Shown one piece after another: positions 8,479 to 18,583 of a DNA stretch of 64,000 nt. Numbering within the stretch: the stretch's first letter is position 1; each line of letters opens with the position of its first letter. The notes beneath the pieces are model-generated. The model saw nothing but the letters and a program-made list of their open reading frames with translations, searched no databases and was not told the DNA's origin. A program made the position numbers and the translations under genes. Source of the stretch: Anaerolineae bacterium (GTDB taxonomy: Bacteria; Chloroflexota; Anaerolineae; Promineifilales; Promineifilaceae); NCBI GenBank assembly GCA_030425205.1, contig JAUIAP010000005.1, forward strand, positions 124,001-188,000. The letters are read 5' to 3'.

Positions 8479-9486
8479 TTACACCTGTACTTCAACCTCA
8501 TTGCCCGAAGAAACGGCCTTGCGAAAATCAGACCAACCCAATCCTTCACGCAACATGTAGTATGCGCCGAGCAAAGTGATGGGTAGCCACAATGCGGCGT
8601 GCAGAACCAGCGTATAAGCGCCTGCGACGTTTGCGTTGACGCCGTACAACTTTAAAATCTCGATGCCCGGTTCGTCAAATGTGCCGACATAGCCGGGAGC
8701 GGAGGGGAGTGTCGTCGCCAAATTAACAACCCCATTCATCAGCATCAGCGCGAAAAATGAAACGCTAAAATCGAACGCCTGCATGACAAACCAGTATTTC
8801 ATCGTTTCGAGCAGCCAGATGATGATGGATGTGAAGAAGATCATGATGACGTTGCGAAAGCTGCGGAGGGATTCAAGACCATCGAGAAAGCGAGCGGTAA
8901 AGTTGAGGATTTTCGGCCGAATTCTGATCGGCAACAACAGTGTAAATACCTTCTCTGCCAATTGATAGGCTAACTTTGGTCGTGCTGCCAATGCGAAAAA
9001 GACCACCATCGCCGCAAAAAATGCAATGCTCGCCAGTGTCACCGTCTGCTGCACCGTCTCACTTGGAATATCGGTCAATGGCAGCGCGACGAAAATAAAT
9101 ACCAACATTACTAACCCATCAAACACACGCTCAACCACTACCGTCGCTAAACTCGCACTAATCGGCACATCTTCTCGCCGCATGAGTACATACGACCGCA
9201 ACAATTCACCTGCCCGAAACGGATAGACGTTGTTCCCCATATACCCGATTACAACAACTGGAAACAGCCGCTTCACAGGAATATGTTTGAGCGGCCGCAA
9301 CATATAGTCCCAACGCCACGTCCGCACGTAAACGCCGACAAAATAAACGCCAACGCTTGGCAACAGCCACCAATAGTTTGCACCGCGCATCTGCGCCCAG
9401 ACGCTTGACAAATCAAGTCCGTCTAACGCAAGCCATAAAAAAACGGCACTGATCAAAATGCCGAGTAACAGTTGCCATCGTTTCAT
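8479..9486 (-). CDS. flippase-like integral membrane protein (LPG synthase TM/UPF0104 family)
   Basis: 335 residues, about eight to nine hydrophobic helices. The family motif is visible around MGNNVYPFRAGELLRSYVL and, later, TLPSAPGYVGTFDEPGIEILKLYGV. This family contains the membrane half of lysylphosphatidylglycerol synthase and many proteins tied to lipid or glycolipid translocation. There is no cytosolic aminoacyl-transferase domain, so it is not a full MprF. Its position upstream of the FAD oxidoreductase and ugd suggests a role in glycolipid or polysaccharide export (inference). Confidence 0.8.
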   Translation of the reverse strand: MKRWQLLLGILISAVFLWLALDGLDLSSVWAQMRGANYWWLLPSVGVYFVGVYVRTWRWDYMLRPLKHIPVKRLFPVVVIGYMGNNVYPFRAGELLRSYVLMRREDVPISASLATVVVERVFDGLVMLVFIFVALPLTDIPSETVQQTVTLASIAFFAAMVVFFALAARPKLAYQLAEKVFTLLLPIRIRPKILNFTARFLDGLESLRSFRNVIMIFFTSIIIWLLETMKYWFVMQAFDFSVSFFALMLMNGVVNLATTLPSAPGYVGTFDEPGIEILKLYGVNANVAGAYTLVLHAALWLPITLLGAYYMLREGLGWSDFRKAVSSGNEVEVQV

Positions 9487-9569
9487 AAATATAGAGCGAA
9501 CTTCAGTCCGCTCATCTCCACAACTTATACACTTCTAAAAGCCACAATCCGCATTCTACCAACTAAACA

Positions 9570-9599
9570 AAAATCCCCATGCAATCGCACGGGGATTTT
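9570..9599 (-). terminator. intrinsic terminator after the YedY-like gene
   Basis: Read leftward: AAAATCCCCGTGC, a 4-nt loop, then GCATGGGGATTTT. It is a 13-bp stem with one G-T pair and a terminal T-run, 45 bp past the stop of the molybdoenzyme gene, separating it from the flippase-like gene. Confidence 0.75.
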
Positions 9600-9643
9600 C
9601 ACATACCTTGTAGAATCGGGGATCAGCCTATTCGCTCAAAAGG

Positions 9644-10294
9644 CTAGCGATAAGAAAATCGCTGCTCGTCCCATGGGTCAGCAACATTGTGATACCCGTT
9701 GCGCTCCCAAAAACCGAGCTGGTCACTCGAACGAAACTCAAGCCCGCGCAACCACTTCGCACCCTTCCAAAAATACTTCGTCTCTTTCTCAGAGCGATCC
9801 GCTAACGATCCAACCGTCATCCGCATCGGATAGCCATGCTCAATCTCTAGCGGTTTCCCATCAAAATGTGTCGCCATCAGCACGACATCCTGTAACAGAT
9901 AATCGAGTGGTGTATTCGTCGTATAGTTGTAATCGGCATGTTGAACGACATGAGTTGCGCTGGGAAGTGGTTTGATGAACCCTTCATCGATCAGCGTCTT
10001 GAGTGAGACACCTTCCCACGTCGTATCAAACTTTGACCAGCGTGTGACACAATGAATATCCATCGTGACCGATGTGCGTGGAAGCTGCATAAACGCTTCC
10101 CAATCCCACACCTTTTCCTCTTCAACTAACCCAAAAACGCGCAAATCCCAATCGGACAAATCCTTCTTATAATGTGGCGTGGGACCATAATGCAGGACAG
10201 GGAACTTTTGCGTAAGGGATTGCCCCGGTGGGAGTCTGTTTTGTGACTTGATTTCTTTCTCTTGTTCGCGTCGGCCGAGTAGACGATCTAACAT
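9644..10294 (-). CDS. sulfite oxidase-like molybdopterin-dependent oxidoreductase
   Basis: 216 residues of the sulfite-oxidase/MsrP (YedY) catalytic fold. The cysteine expected to bind molybdenum is C82 in [13 protein letters not shown], followed by [11 protein letters not shown] and the pterin-binding C-terminal part ending [20 protein letters not shown]. There is no Tat or Sec signal peptide: the first 25 residues are charged ([20 protein letters not shown]), so unlike E. coli MsrP it seems to be cytoplasmic. GGAG precedes the ATG. No heme or membrane partner is adjacent. Substrate unknown. Confidence 0.87.
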   Translation of the reverse strand: MLDRLLGRREQEKEIKSQNRLPPGQSLTQKFPVLHYGPTPHYKKDLSDWDLRVFGLVEEEKVWDWEAFMQLPRTSVTMDIHCVTRWSKFDTTWEGVSLKTLIDEGFIKPLPSATHVVQHADYNYTTNTPLDYLLQDVVLMATHFDGKPLEIEHGYPMRMTVGSLADRSEKETKYFWKGAKWLRGLEFRSSDQLGFWERNGYHNVADPWDEQRFSYR

Positions 10295-10308
10295 GGTGTT
10301 CTCCGTAA

Positions 10309-10340
10309 AAAAGCGGCTAGTTGCTAGTCGCTAGTGCTTG
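10309..10340. repeat. TAG-type short tandem repeat (GCTAGT units)
   Basis: Imperfect repeats of GGCTAGTTGCTAGTCGCTAGT immediately upstream of the YedY-like gene. It is one of about ten such heptamer-type tracts in the window. Confidence 0.6.
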
Positions 10341-10428
10341 TAAGATTCTGCCTATAGAATAGTAAATTGGCATAACTATTCAGTTAGACGCATTGGTTAC
10401 AGAATCCTTACATTGCTCGGCCACTCTT

Positions 10429-12372
10429 TTATTGATTTAGTCTCAATGCGTCCACGTCGATAAAAACGGGCTGTCCAGTAAAGCCAACAGATGCAATTGA
10501 CTTGCCGTTTGGCGACCATGCTATTGTGTTCGATGCAATAGCGAGTGTTTTAATCGAGTGTTCGTCTGCAAGTGGATAAAAGCCAATTCCAGCACGCTCA
10601 ATAGGTGCATCTGTTGACACAAGCCATTGACTATTTGCATGCCATGATAAGCTCCAAGATGATTGTTCTTGGTTGCCAAATGATTTGACTAAATTGCCTT
10701 CCAAATCCCAAACAGATAATACGGCATGAGAACGATTATATTCACCCGAATCGTAAGATGCGGCAACCCATTTGCCATTTGGAGATAGCGCAATACTGCG
10801 GATATAACTACGTCGTGATTGCATGTGTCTATCCTGAATGATAGTTGGTAGGTGATGATCGACCATTTGCCAAAGCTGTACCATTGCACGCTCTTTATCG
10901 AAGTTCTTTATGCCAACTGCAATTGTATTGCCATCCCCCGACCAGCTTATTGCTGTCGCACCTCCTTCAAGCTTAAACACGTCAATAAGGTCCGCTGTTC
11001 CGTTTGGCTCGATTCGGAATCTTTCAATCTTGCTCCCAGTTGCAAGTGCAATCTGTGCTGTTGTCGGCGACCATGCAAATAGCGCGCCACCCTGAATTGT
11101 ATTGATTAAGTCACCCTCTACTGTCCATAGTTCTATATGATGATCGTTCGCTGATGGAACCCCGATTGCCAAGAGTGAGCCATCGGCCGAAAATCCAATT
11201 CCTCTGTGTGGAGTTCCACGGCCCATGCGAAACTCACTTACAATTTCGCTGTCTCTGGCACTATATATCAACACGCTACCGCGTCTTGTAATGCCTGCAA
11301 CGTATTGACCATTGGGCGACCATGCAATACTTTCAAACAGATGTGAACCGAAAAATAGTTCAGCAACTACCGCATCACTACTGACAGAATGGATCGCAAC
11401 TTTGTCATCAAAATGAGTTGCGCTTGCTACTATCTGACGATTTGGATGCCAGGCGATAATGGAGCCATACAATTTCACATAATTATCAGGCTCTAAAGTT
11501 GGCAATGTTATAAGTTCTGCGCTGTCGCTTTCTGCCACCTTCAAGATCGTCGTTCCATCGGCCGAAATAGCCTCTACCTCTACATCACCAGCAACTCGCG
11601 TCCCATCGCGTCTGAAAATATCGTTATTGACGATAATCATGTCTTGGATCGTCCACCAAACTTTTCCGCTCGAACTGCGCGGCATCTCCCACTGCTCAAC
11701 GACGTTACCACTAGCAAAATCCCAGATGACGACTTCATCTGGATCGTCTCGACCCACCCAAAAATCAGAATATGCGGCAACCAGTTGTGTTCCATCTGGC
11801 GACCACGCCACACTCTCTCCACGAAATGTTGTTCTATTGTGGCGAAGACCTTTAACAACTTTCCCATCCTTATTCCAAACCCGAATATCTCGCTTGTAAA
11901 TTGCAGATACGTGATTACCATCGGGTGACCAACTGATTTCGTCATAGAGTTGTGTGCCATCTGTAGTGAGCTTAATCCATGTATCTGTTGTTAGATTGAG
12001 TAAAAACGCACTCGAACCATTTGTAAATGCGATCATTTGTTGGTTAGGTGACCAAGCTAACGCATCAACTTGAATATCGGTAGTGATACGGCGTTGCAAT
12101 GAATAATCGGCCGAGTCAAAAAACGAAATACCAACCGCAGTTCCCACGGCCAACACATTTCCGTCAGGGGCATATGCCATAGAATGGATTAATCCATGAC
12201 CCATGCGAATGATGGCATTGTTGGGAAGCGTTTCGGCCGAAATTGCAATGTGTGGCAAGATTTGCGGTTGGTGACGCTGAATAAGCCATATAAGATTTGT
12301 ACATCCAAAAAGGAATGTACCGATCACTAGAAGAATTGAAGCATTAATCGACCGTGCCTTTTTCTTTTGCAT
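10429..12372 (-). CDS. membrane-anchored WD40-like beta-propeller protein
   Basis: 647 residues. The N-terminus (MQKKKARSINASILLVIGTFLFGC) is a basic stretch plus one hydrophobic segment, either an uncleaved anchor or a lipoprotein signal with Cys at 24. The rest is built from repeated blades of about 40-50 residues with the phrase WSPDG/NG at least ten times (e.g. LAWSPNQQMIAF, IAWSPNGQYVAGI, ALSPNGKWVAASY). It probably forms one or two propellers outside the membrane. No catalytic motif is visible; a scaffold or sensor role is possible. It is transcribed away from atpA, with which it shares a 307-bp upstream region. Confidence 0.75.
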   Translation of the reverse strand: MQKKKARSINASILLVIGTFLFGCTNLIWLIQRHQPQILPHIAISAETLPNNAIIRMGHGLIHSMAYAPDGNVLAVGTAVGISFFDSADYSLQRRITTDIQVDALAWSPNQQMIAFTNGSSAFLLNLTTDTWIKLTTDGTQLYDEISWSPDGNHVSAIYKRDIRVWNKDGKVVKGLRHNRTTFRGESVAWSPDGTQLVAAYSDFWVGRDDPDEVVIWDFASGNVVEQWEMPRSSSGKVWWTIQDMIIVNNDIFRRDGTRVAGDVEVEAISADGTTILKVAESDSAELITLPTLEPDNYVKLYGSIIAWHPNRQIVASATHFDDKVAIHSVSSDAVVAELFFGSHLFESIAWSPNGQYVAGITRRGSVLIYSARDSEIVSEFRMGRGTPHRGIGFSADGSLLAIGVPSANDHHIELWTVEGDLINTIQGGALFAWSPTTAQIALATGSKIERFRIEPNGTADLIDVFKLEGGATAISWSGDGNTIAVGIKNFDKERAMVQLWQMVDHHLPTIIQDRHMQSRRSYIRSIALSPNGKWVAASYDSGEYNRSHAVLSVWDLEGNLVKSFGNQEQSSWSLSWHANSQWLVSTDAPIERAGIGFYPLADEHSIKTLAIASNTIAWSPNGKSIASVGFTGQPVFIDVDALRLNQ

Positions 12373-12480
12373 AGGTGCTAGGCTACCCTTGAATCAGTGC
12401 CACAAATAGTGCCTACCGTCACTCCCATTCATTGCGTTGGTAACTGATCATTTGACCTACATAACCATCTTCCAATCCCT

Positions 12481-12498
12481 TTGTGAAAAATTGGACAA
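12481..12498. promoter_or_regulatory. Rex operator-like site at the atpA promoter
   Basis: TTGTGAAAAATTGGACAA. Against the Rex operator TTGTGAA-N4-TTCACAA the left half is perfect (7/7) and the right half matches 5/7. It overlaps the predicted -35 of atpA (TTGGAC, 12491-12496), where a repressor would block RNA polymerase. rex itself is 6 kb away in this window. Confidence 0.6.
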
Positions 12499-12520
12499 TC
12501 AAACCCGCTTACGGTAATAT
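12491..12520 (+). promoter_or_regulatory. predicted promoter of the atpAGDC operon
   Basis: -35 TTGGAC (12491-12496), an 18-bp spacer, -10 TAATAT (12515-12520). The start would be near 12527, about 150 nt before the atpA ATG. Both hexamers are moderate matches; the spacing is acceptable. Confidence 0.45.
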
Positions 12521-12523
12521 CGA

Positions 12524-12557
12524 AGGTGGCATAACGTATCTGTACGTTACGCCACCT
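12524..12557 (+). promoter_or_regulatory. stem-loop at or near the 5' end of the atpA transcript
   Basis: A 15-bp stem with one mismatch (AGGTGGCATAACGTA, loop TCTG, TACGTTACGCCACCT), then ACTTTTATTT. If the start site is near 12527 it would form the very 5' end of the mRNA. It could be a stabilising 5' structure, an attenuator, or simply an intrinsic terminator of a short upstream transcript. Confidence 0.5.
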
Positions 12558-12599
12558 ACTTTTATTTCAAAAATAACAAGCAAAGTTAAAAAGAAAAAT

Positions 12600-12661
12600 A
12601 GTTGCTAGCCACTAATTATTAGTTTCTTGACTAATCGTTAGCCACTAGCCACTAACCACTT
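12600..12661. repeat. TAGCCACTAA-type tandem repeat in the atpA leader
   Basis: Repeated GTTGCTAGCCACTAA / GTTAGCCACTAGCCACTAACCACT units between the leader stem-loop and the atpA ribosome-binding site. Units are about 7 bp (CTAGCCA). Same family as the tracts at 14330, 17349 and 38577. Confidence 0.65.
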
Positions 12662-12679
12662 GTTTAAGGAGTTTGGTGA

Positions 12680-14329
12680 ATGGCAACCCTCCCAGCAGAA
12701 ATCAGCAACATTGCGGATTCTCTACTCGCAAAGATTCAAGGATTCGATTATCAGATTAAGGCGCAAAGCGTCGGTAAAGTGATTAGCGTCGGTGACGGTA
12801 TCGCTATTGCCAACGGCTTGGCAGACGTGCGTGCAAACGAGCTTGTTGAGTTTGCGAGCGGCGTGCGCGGTCTTGCGCTCAACCTCGAAGCCGATTCAGT
12901 CGGTATCGTGGTCATGGGTGAAGTACAGGCGATTCAGGTTGGCGACGAAGTGCGTGCAACAGGTGAAATCGCGGCTGTTCCAGTTGGTGACGCGCTAATT
13001 GGGCGTGTTGTTGACGCGCTCGGCAAGCCAATTGATGCAAAAGGTCCCATCAATACAACCGTAACATACCCTGTTGAGCGTATTGCAGCGGGTGTCATTG
13101 AGCGTGCGGGTGTCGATACGCCTGTGCAAACGGGTATCGTCTCGATTGATGCATTGACCCCAATTGGACGCGGACAACGCGAACTCGTGATTGGTGACCG
13201 CCAAACGGGTAAGACGGCAATCTGCCTCGACACGATTATTAACCAGAAAGGCAAAGACATGGTCTGTATTTACGTCGCCGTTGGGCAGCGTGCAGGTCAG
13301 GTCGCACAGGTTATCGGCACACTCGAAGAGCATGGCGCAATGGACTACACGATTATTGTAGCAGCCAGCGCGGCCGACCCTGCGCCGATGCAATATTTCG
13401 CACCGTTCTCTGGAACGGCTATGGGCGAATTCTTCATGGATCGCGGGCAAGACGTGCTTATCGTATATGATGACCTTTCAAAACACGCTTGGGCGTACCG
13501 TGAAATGTCCTTGATTTTGCGTCGTCCTCCCGGTCGTGAAGCATATCCTGGAGATATTTTCTCGCTACACAGCCGCTTGCTCGAACGTTCTGTTCGTCTG
13601 CGCGATGAATATGTCATCGTTGAGAAAGGGACTGAAGTTGACGAAAATACCAAGCCAAATGAACGCATCTTTGGCAATCTCTGGGAAGAGCATGTTGAAC
13701 ACGCTCTGAAGGAAGTTGGAAGCGGTTACGAAGCGGCTAAGATTCCGGGAACGGGTGGTTCAATTACCTCTCTCCCCATCATTGAGACGTTGCTTGGTGA
13801 CATCTCTGCCTACATTCCGACAAACGTGATTTCGATTACGGACGGCCAGATTTTCTTGGAAACTGACCTTTTCAACAGTGGTCAACGCCCAGCTATCGAT
13901 GCTGGTAAGTCAGTTAGCCGCGTCGGTTCGGCCGCACAGACCAAGGCGATGAAGAAAGTCGCTGGTAGCATCAAGGCTGACTTGGCGCAGTTCCGCGAGT
14001 TGGCAGCGTTTGCTCAGTTTGGTTCTGATCTCGATGCATCGACGCAACGCCAGCTTTCACGCGGTGAGCGTCTGATGGAAATTTTGAAGCAGCCGCAAAA
14101 TCAACCGTATCCACTCGATCATCAGGTTTACTTGATTTTTGCTGGTACACGTGGTTACTTGGATACGATCGACATTGAGCGCGTTCAAGATTGGATTCCT
14201 GCTTTCTTGCGTTACATGGATACTGCATTTGGCACGATGGGCGCAAAGATCCGCGAATCGGGTCAACCACCTAACTTCGACGAGTTGGGTCAGGCAATTG
14301 ACGATTTCAACGCGACGTGGACAAACTAA
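12680..14329 (+). CDS. atpA: F1 ATP synthase subunit alpha
   Basis: Non-catalytic nucleotide-binding subunit of the F1 hexamer on the cytoplasmic side of the membrane. Walker A GDRQTGKT, then the conserved [56 protein letters not shown] (written here in two parts: [14 protein letters not shown] and [15 protein letters not shown]), and the arginine-finger region [10 protein letters not shown]. At 549 residues it is about 45 longer than usual. The excess is a charged insert at about residues 309-357, between [10 protein letters not shown] and [12 protein letters not shown], where most alpha subunits have only a few residues. The ATG follows AGGAG (12666-12671) at good spacing. No F0 or delta genes precede it. 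Confidence 0.97.
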   Translation: MATLPAEISNIADSLLAKIQGFDYQIKAQSVGKVISVGDGIAIANGLADVRANELVEFASGVRGLALNLEADSVGIVVMGEVQAIQVGDEVRATGEIAAVPVGDALIGRVVDALGKPIDAKGPINTTVTYPVERIAAGVIERAGVDTPVQTGIVSIDALTPIGRGQRELVIGDRQTGKTAICLDTIINQKGKDMVCIYVAVGQRAGQVAQVIGTLEEHGAMDYTIIVAASAADPAPMQYFAPFSGTAMGEFFMDRGQDVLIVYDDLSKHAWAYREMSLILRRPPGREAYPGDIFSLHSRLLERSVRLRDEYVIVEKGTEVDENTKPNERIFGNLWEEHVEHALKEVGSGYEAAKIPGTGGSITSLPIIETLLGDISAYIPTNVISITDGQIFLETDLFNSGQRPAIDAGKSVSRVGSAAQTKAMKKVAGSIKADLAQFRELAAFAQFGSDLDASTQRQLSRGERLMEILKQPQNQPYPLDHQVYLIFAGTRGYLDTIDIERVQDWIPAFLRYMDTAFGTMGAKIRESGQPPNFDELGQAIDDFNATWTN

Positions 14330-14404
14330 TAAGTGAAGAGTGGAGAGTGGAGAGCGAAGAGTTTTCTTTGCTAACCACTCTCCACTAGCCACTCTCCACT
14401 TACT
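14330..14404. repeat. GAGTGGA/CCACTCT heptamer fold-back between atpA and atpG
   Basis: Left arm GAGTGGAGAGTGGAGAGCGA and right arm CCACTCTCCACTAGCCACTC are tandem 7-bp-type units that are complementary to each other, so the spacer would fold into a large imperfect hairpin in the mRNA. It fills the whole 76-bp gap between atpA and atpG. Confidence 0.7.
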
Positions 14405-14405
14405 T

Positions 14406-15305
14406 ATGGCTACAGAACTAGAACTACGCAAACGCATTCGCTCAGTTACGAACATCTCAAAGGTGACAAACGCCCTGAGTGCTGTTTCGGCATCGAAGGC
14501 GCGACGTGCGGAGAAAGCGGTACGAGCAACACGCGATTACGCAGGCAAGGCGTTTGAGATTTTGAATAATCTCGCCTCGCAAGAGGGTGGAAATGCCCAT
14601 CCTCTGTTGGCCTCGCGTAACAAAATTGAGCGCACGGCGTTGTTACTTATCACAGGTGATCGCGGTTTGGCGGGCGCATACAATTCAAATGTGGTGCGCT
14701 TGGCCGAGAACTTTGTGCGGGCGGCGGAAACGGACGTTGATATGGTGACAATCGGCCGAAAAGGGCGCGACCTCATGATTCGTCGTGGCTACAATGTCGA
14801 TGCCTCATTTGTCAACCTGCCGTCACCACCAAAAATCAACGACATTTTACCAGTTGCGCGACTCGTCACAGATGACTATCTGAGCGGTAAATATGATCAG
14901 GTTTTTGTTGCCTACACGGACTTTGTCAACTTGGCAAAGAGCATTCCTAGTATTCGACAACTGCTCCCACTCAAGCCACTTGATTTAGAGGGGCTTGCAC
15001 TCAACGAGTATGTGCGCGATACCGATGTCGTTGCAGCTTCGGAGGCATCATACACGTATGAACCTGCCCCCGACCAACTACTAGACATCATCGTTCCACG
15101 CTTCACTGAGCTACAAATTTATCAGGCATTGCTCGAATCGATTGCCAGTGAAGAGAGTGCACGCTTTATGGCGATGCAGAACGCAACCGATAACGCTTCG
15201 GCACTGGTTGACGCATTGACGCTTGAGCGTAACAAAGTGCGTCAAACGAACATCACAAACGAAATTTTGGACATCGTCGGCGGAGCCGAAGCGATGGCAC
15301 AGTAG
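14406..15305 (+). CDS. atpG: F1 ATP synthase subunit gamma
   Basis: Central shaft of F1 that couples rotation to catalysis. The N-terminal helix ELRKRIRSVTNISKVTNAL has the expected coiled-coil pattern (E. coli: IRSVQNTQKITKAMEMV-like), the middle has LLITGDRGLAGAYNSNVVR, and the C-terminal helix SARFMAMQNATDNASALV is canonical with its Met and Asn residues. 299 residues is normal. The start is the ATG at 14406; the open frame runs back to 14340 only through the repeat. No good Shine-Dalgarno is visible because the repeat occupies the spacer. Confidence 0.95.
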   Translation: MATELELRKRIRSVTNISKVTNALSAVSASKARRAEKAVRATRDYAGKAFEILNNLASQEGGNAHPLLASRNKIERTALLLITGDRGLAGAYNSNVVRLAENFVRAAETDVDMVTIGRKGRDLMIRRGYNVDASFVNLPSPPKINDILPVARLVTDDYLSGKYDQVFVAYTDFVNLAKSIPSIRQLLPLKPLDLEGLALNEYVRDTDVVAASEASYTYEPAPDQLLDIIVPRFTELQIYQALLESIASEESARFMAMQNATDNASALVDALTLERNKVRQTNITNEILDIVGGAEAMAQ

Positions 15306-15313
15306 AAAAGTAG

Positions 15314-16753
<1,440 letters not shown>

Positions 16754-16824
16754 GATGAATGATGAGATATGCAGTATGAGGTATGAATTTCATACCTCAT
16801 ATTTCATACCTCATACCTCCTAAC
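16754..16824. repeat. ATACCTCAT-type fold-back between atpD and atpC
   Basis: The left arm (ATGAGATATGCAGTATGAGG and what follows) and the right arm (CATACCTCATATTTCATACC and what follows) are complementary tandem units, making another mRNA hairpin in the atp operon. It fills the 72-bp spacer. Confidence 0.7.
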
Positions 16825-16825
16825 T

Positions 16826-17275
16826 ATGCCTATTCGTTGTGAAATCGTAACACAAGAGACTACCGTTTTTAGCGATGACGTGGATTATGTCAGCTTGCCC
16901 GGACGTGAAGGCGTGGTTGGTGTTTTGCCAAATCACTCGCCGCTGTTGACGGTACTCTCATTTGGTGAGGTGTACACGCGCAAAAATGGTGAGGCGCAGT
17001 ACTTCGCTGTTGGTGGTGGCTTTGCTGAGGTACAGCCCGATAAGGTGATTGTGCTGGCCGATTCGGCCGAACGTGCCGACAACATCAATATTGCACGCGC
17101 ACAAGAGGCTCGTGAAGAGGCTGAACGTTTGATGGCTGAAGGTGTCCCCGATGACCCAGAGCGTTATCGGATGATCGAACAGTCGCTTCGTCTTGCCCAA
17201 ATCCAAATTGACGTTAGCCAACGTCGTGCGGCCGAAATGCGACAGGCAAAGGGTCGCCCGCCGCAATTCGATTAA
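16826..17275 (+). CDS. atpC: F1 ATP synthase subunit epsilon
   Basis: Epsilon subunit, binding gamma and able to inhibit ATP hydrolysis. N-terminal beta-sandwich with RCEIVTQETTVFSDDVDYVSLPGREGVVGVLPNHSPLLT (seen as ETTVFSDDVDYVSLPG and GVLPNHSPLLTVL), then a C-terminal helical hairpin of about residues 90-149 rich in Glu, Ala and Arg. 149 residues is slightly longer than E. coli (139). It is the last gene of the operon; a strong terminator follows 25 bp after the stop. Confidence 0.93.
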   Translation: MPIRCEIVTQETTVFSDDVDYVSLPGREGVVGVLPNHSPLLTVLSFGEVYTRKNGEAQYFAVGGGFAEVQPDKVIVLADSAERADNINIARAQEAREEAERLMAEGVPDDPERYRMIEQSLRLAQIQIDVSQRRAAEMRQAKGRPPQFD

Positions 17276-17300
17276 CCCTCACTCACCGTAATCATTTCTG

Positions 17301-17345
17301 ACAGTCAGGAGCGTGTATAATCATACGCTGCTGACTGTTTTCATT
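17301..17345 (+). terminator. intrinsic terminator of the atp operon
   Basis: Stem ACAGTCAGGAGCGT / ACGCTGCTGACTGT with one mismatch and an AT-rich loop, followed by TTTTCATTTT. Confidence 0.85.
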
Positions 17346-17348
17346 TTA

Positions 17349-17420
17349 AGTGGCTAGTCGCTAGGATAGCGGCTAGTTAAGAACCTTTTACTAGCAACTA
17401 GCAAACTAGCAACTAGCAAT
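17349..17420. repeat. CTAGCAA heptamer tract upstream of mreB
   Basis: GTGGCTAGTCGCTAGGATAG on the left and CTAGCAACTAGCAAACTAGC on the right. The units are 7-8 bp and the two halves are partly complementary. It replaces any Shine-Dalgarno before mreB. Confidence 0.7.
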
Positions 17421-17426
17421 TATTAG

Positions 17427-18440
17427 ATGTCTTTTTTCAACCCACAAATCGCTATCGACTTAGGCACAATCAACGTATTGGTGCATCTTGAAGGGCGCGG
17501 CGTCATCTTGCAGGAACCCGCTGTCGTTGCGATTGGCGATGGCGGTACAAAAATTGTTGAGGTCGGCCGTGCTGCGCGCGAGATGTATGGGCGCACACCG
17601 GAAGAGATCGAGGTGACACGGCCATTGCGCGACGGTGTGATAGCAGATTATTTTGTCACAGAGAAAATGCTGCAATATTTTATCGAAAAGGTGACGGGTC
17701 GCTTTCCGATTCGCCGCCGTGCGACGGTCATGATCGCGCATCCATATGGTGTAACGAGTGTGGAGCGGCGTGCGATCCGTGAAGCGGCGCGTGCGGCTGG
17801 CGCGCGCGAGGTGCATCTGATTCCTGAACCATTGGCTGCGGCAATTGGCGCAGGGCTGCCGATTGGGACACCCGTTGGGAATATGGTGGTTGATCTGGGC
17901 GGTGGGTCGTCAGAGGCGGCGGTCATTTCAGTCAACGGGATCGTGTGTGCGAGCTCGGTTCGCATTGGTGGCTTGCATTTGGACGAGGCAATCGTCAGCT
18001 ATGTGCGACGAAAATATAACTTGGTAATCGGACAGCCGACGGCCGAAGCGATCAAAATTCAGATTGGCTCAGCCATTCAACCTGAGGAGTCAGAAACGAT
18101 GCAGGTACAGGGGCGGGATCAAATTCAGGGGTTGCCAAAGACGATTGAAATTTCGGCCGATGAAGTCGCCGAAGCCATCGAAGAACCATTGCAAGCGATT
18201 TTCAACGTTGTGCGTGAAGTAATGGCGAAAACCCCGCCTGAGTTGGCAAGCGACATCATTGATCGCGGGATGGTGTTGACGGGCGGCGGCGCGTTGTTGC
18301 GCGATATTGACACGTTGTTGACCAAGTTAACGGGTGTGCCTGCTTATGTGGCCGATTATCCGATTGCGTGTACGGCGTTGGGGGCGGGTAAAGCCTTAAC
18401 CGAGTTGCCAATTTTGCAGCGGACAGTTCCGAGTATTTAG
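17427..18440 (+). CDS. mreB: rod shape-determining protein MreB
   Basis: Actin-like ATPase that forms membrane-bound filaments guiding cell-wall synthesis. Phosphate-1 motif [14 protein letters not shown] (residues 7-20), [34 protein letters not shown], the phosphate-2 motif [15 protein letters not shown], and the adenosine motif [15 protein letters not shown] are all in place. 337 residues is normal. mreC, mreD and rodA are not adjacent, so it is a lone mreB, like mbl copies in some bacteria. Presence suggests a rod-shaped or filamentous cell. Confidence 0.93.
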   Translation: MSFFNPQIAIDLGTINVLVHLEGRGVILQEPAVVAIGDGGTKIVEVGRAAREMYGRTPEEIEVTRPLRDGVIADYFVTEKMLQYFIEKVTGRFPIRRRATVMIAHPYGVTSVERRAIREAARAAGAREVHLIPEPLAAAIGAGLPIGTPVGNMVVDLGGGSSEAAVISVNGIVCASSVRIGGLHLDEAIVSYVRRKYNLVIGQPTAEAIKIQIGSAIQPEESETMQVQGRDQIQGLPKTIEISADEVAEAIEEPLQAIFNVVREVMAKTPPELASDIIDRGMVLTGGGALLRDIDTLLTKLTGVPAYVADYPIACTALGAGKALTELPILQRTVPSI

Positions 18441-18514
18441 TGTCCTCATCCTAGCCCTGAGTCTTATTGGGCGACGGATTATCCAGTACAGATAGATTCT
18501 TTAATTCATTGCCA

Positions 18515-18545
18515 AAAACGCGATGCGCTGGCCGCTTCGCGTTTT
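18515..18545. terminator. bidirectional terminator between mreB and rex
   Basis: AAAACGCGA ... TCGCGTTTT, with an inner GCG/CGC pairing, lies in the 143-bp gap between the convergent mreB and rex genes. Confidence 0.7.
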
Positions 18546-18583
18546 CGCATCCTCAAGCGCAGGAACGAGCAGCATCGACAGAT

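Noticed and set aside
8479..9486. Naming the membrane protein MprF (lysylphosphatidylglycerol synthase)
   Set aside because: Only the membrane domain is present; the aminoacyl-transferase domain is missing.
14330..14404. Tandem units in operon spacers as a CRISPR array
   Set aside because: Units are 7-8 bp without unique spacers, and no cas genes are present.
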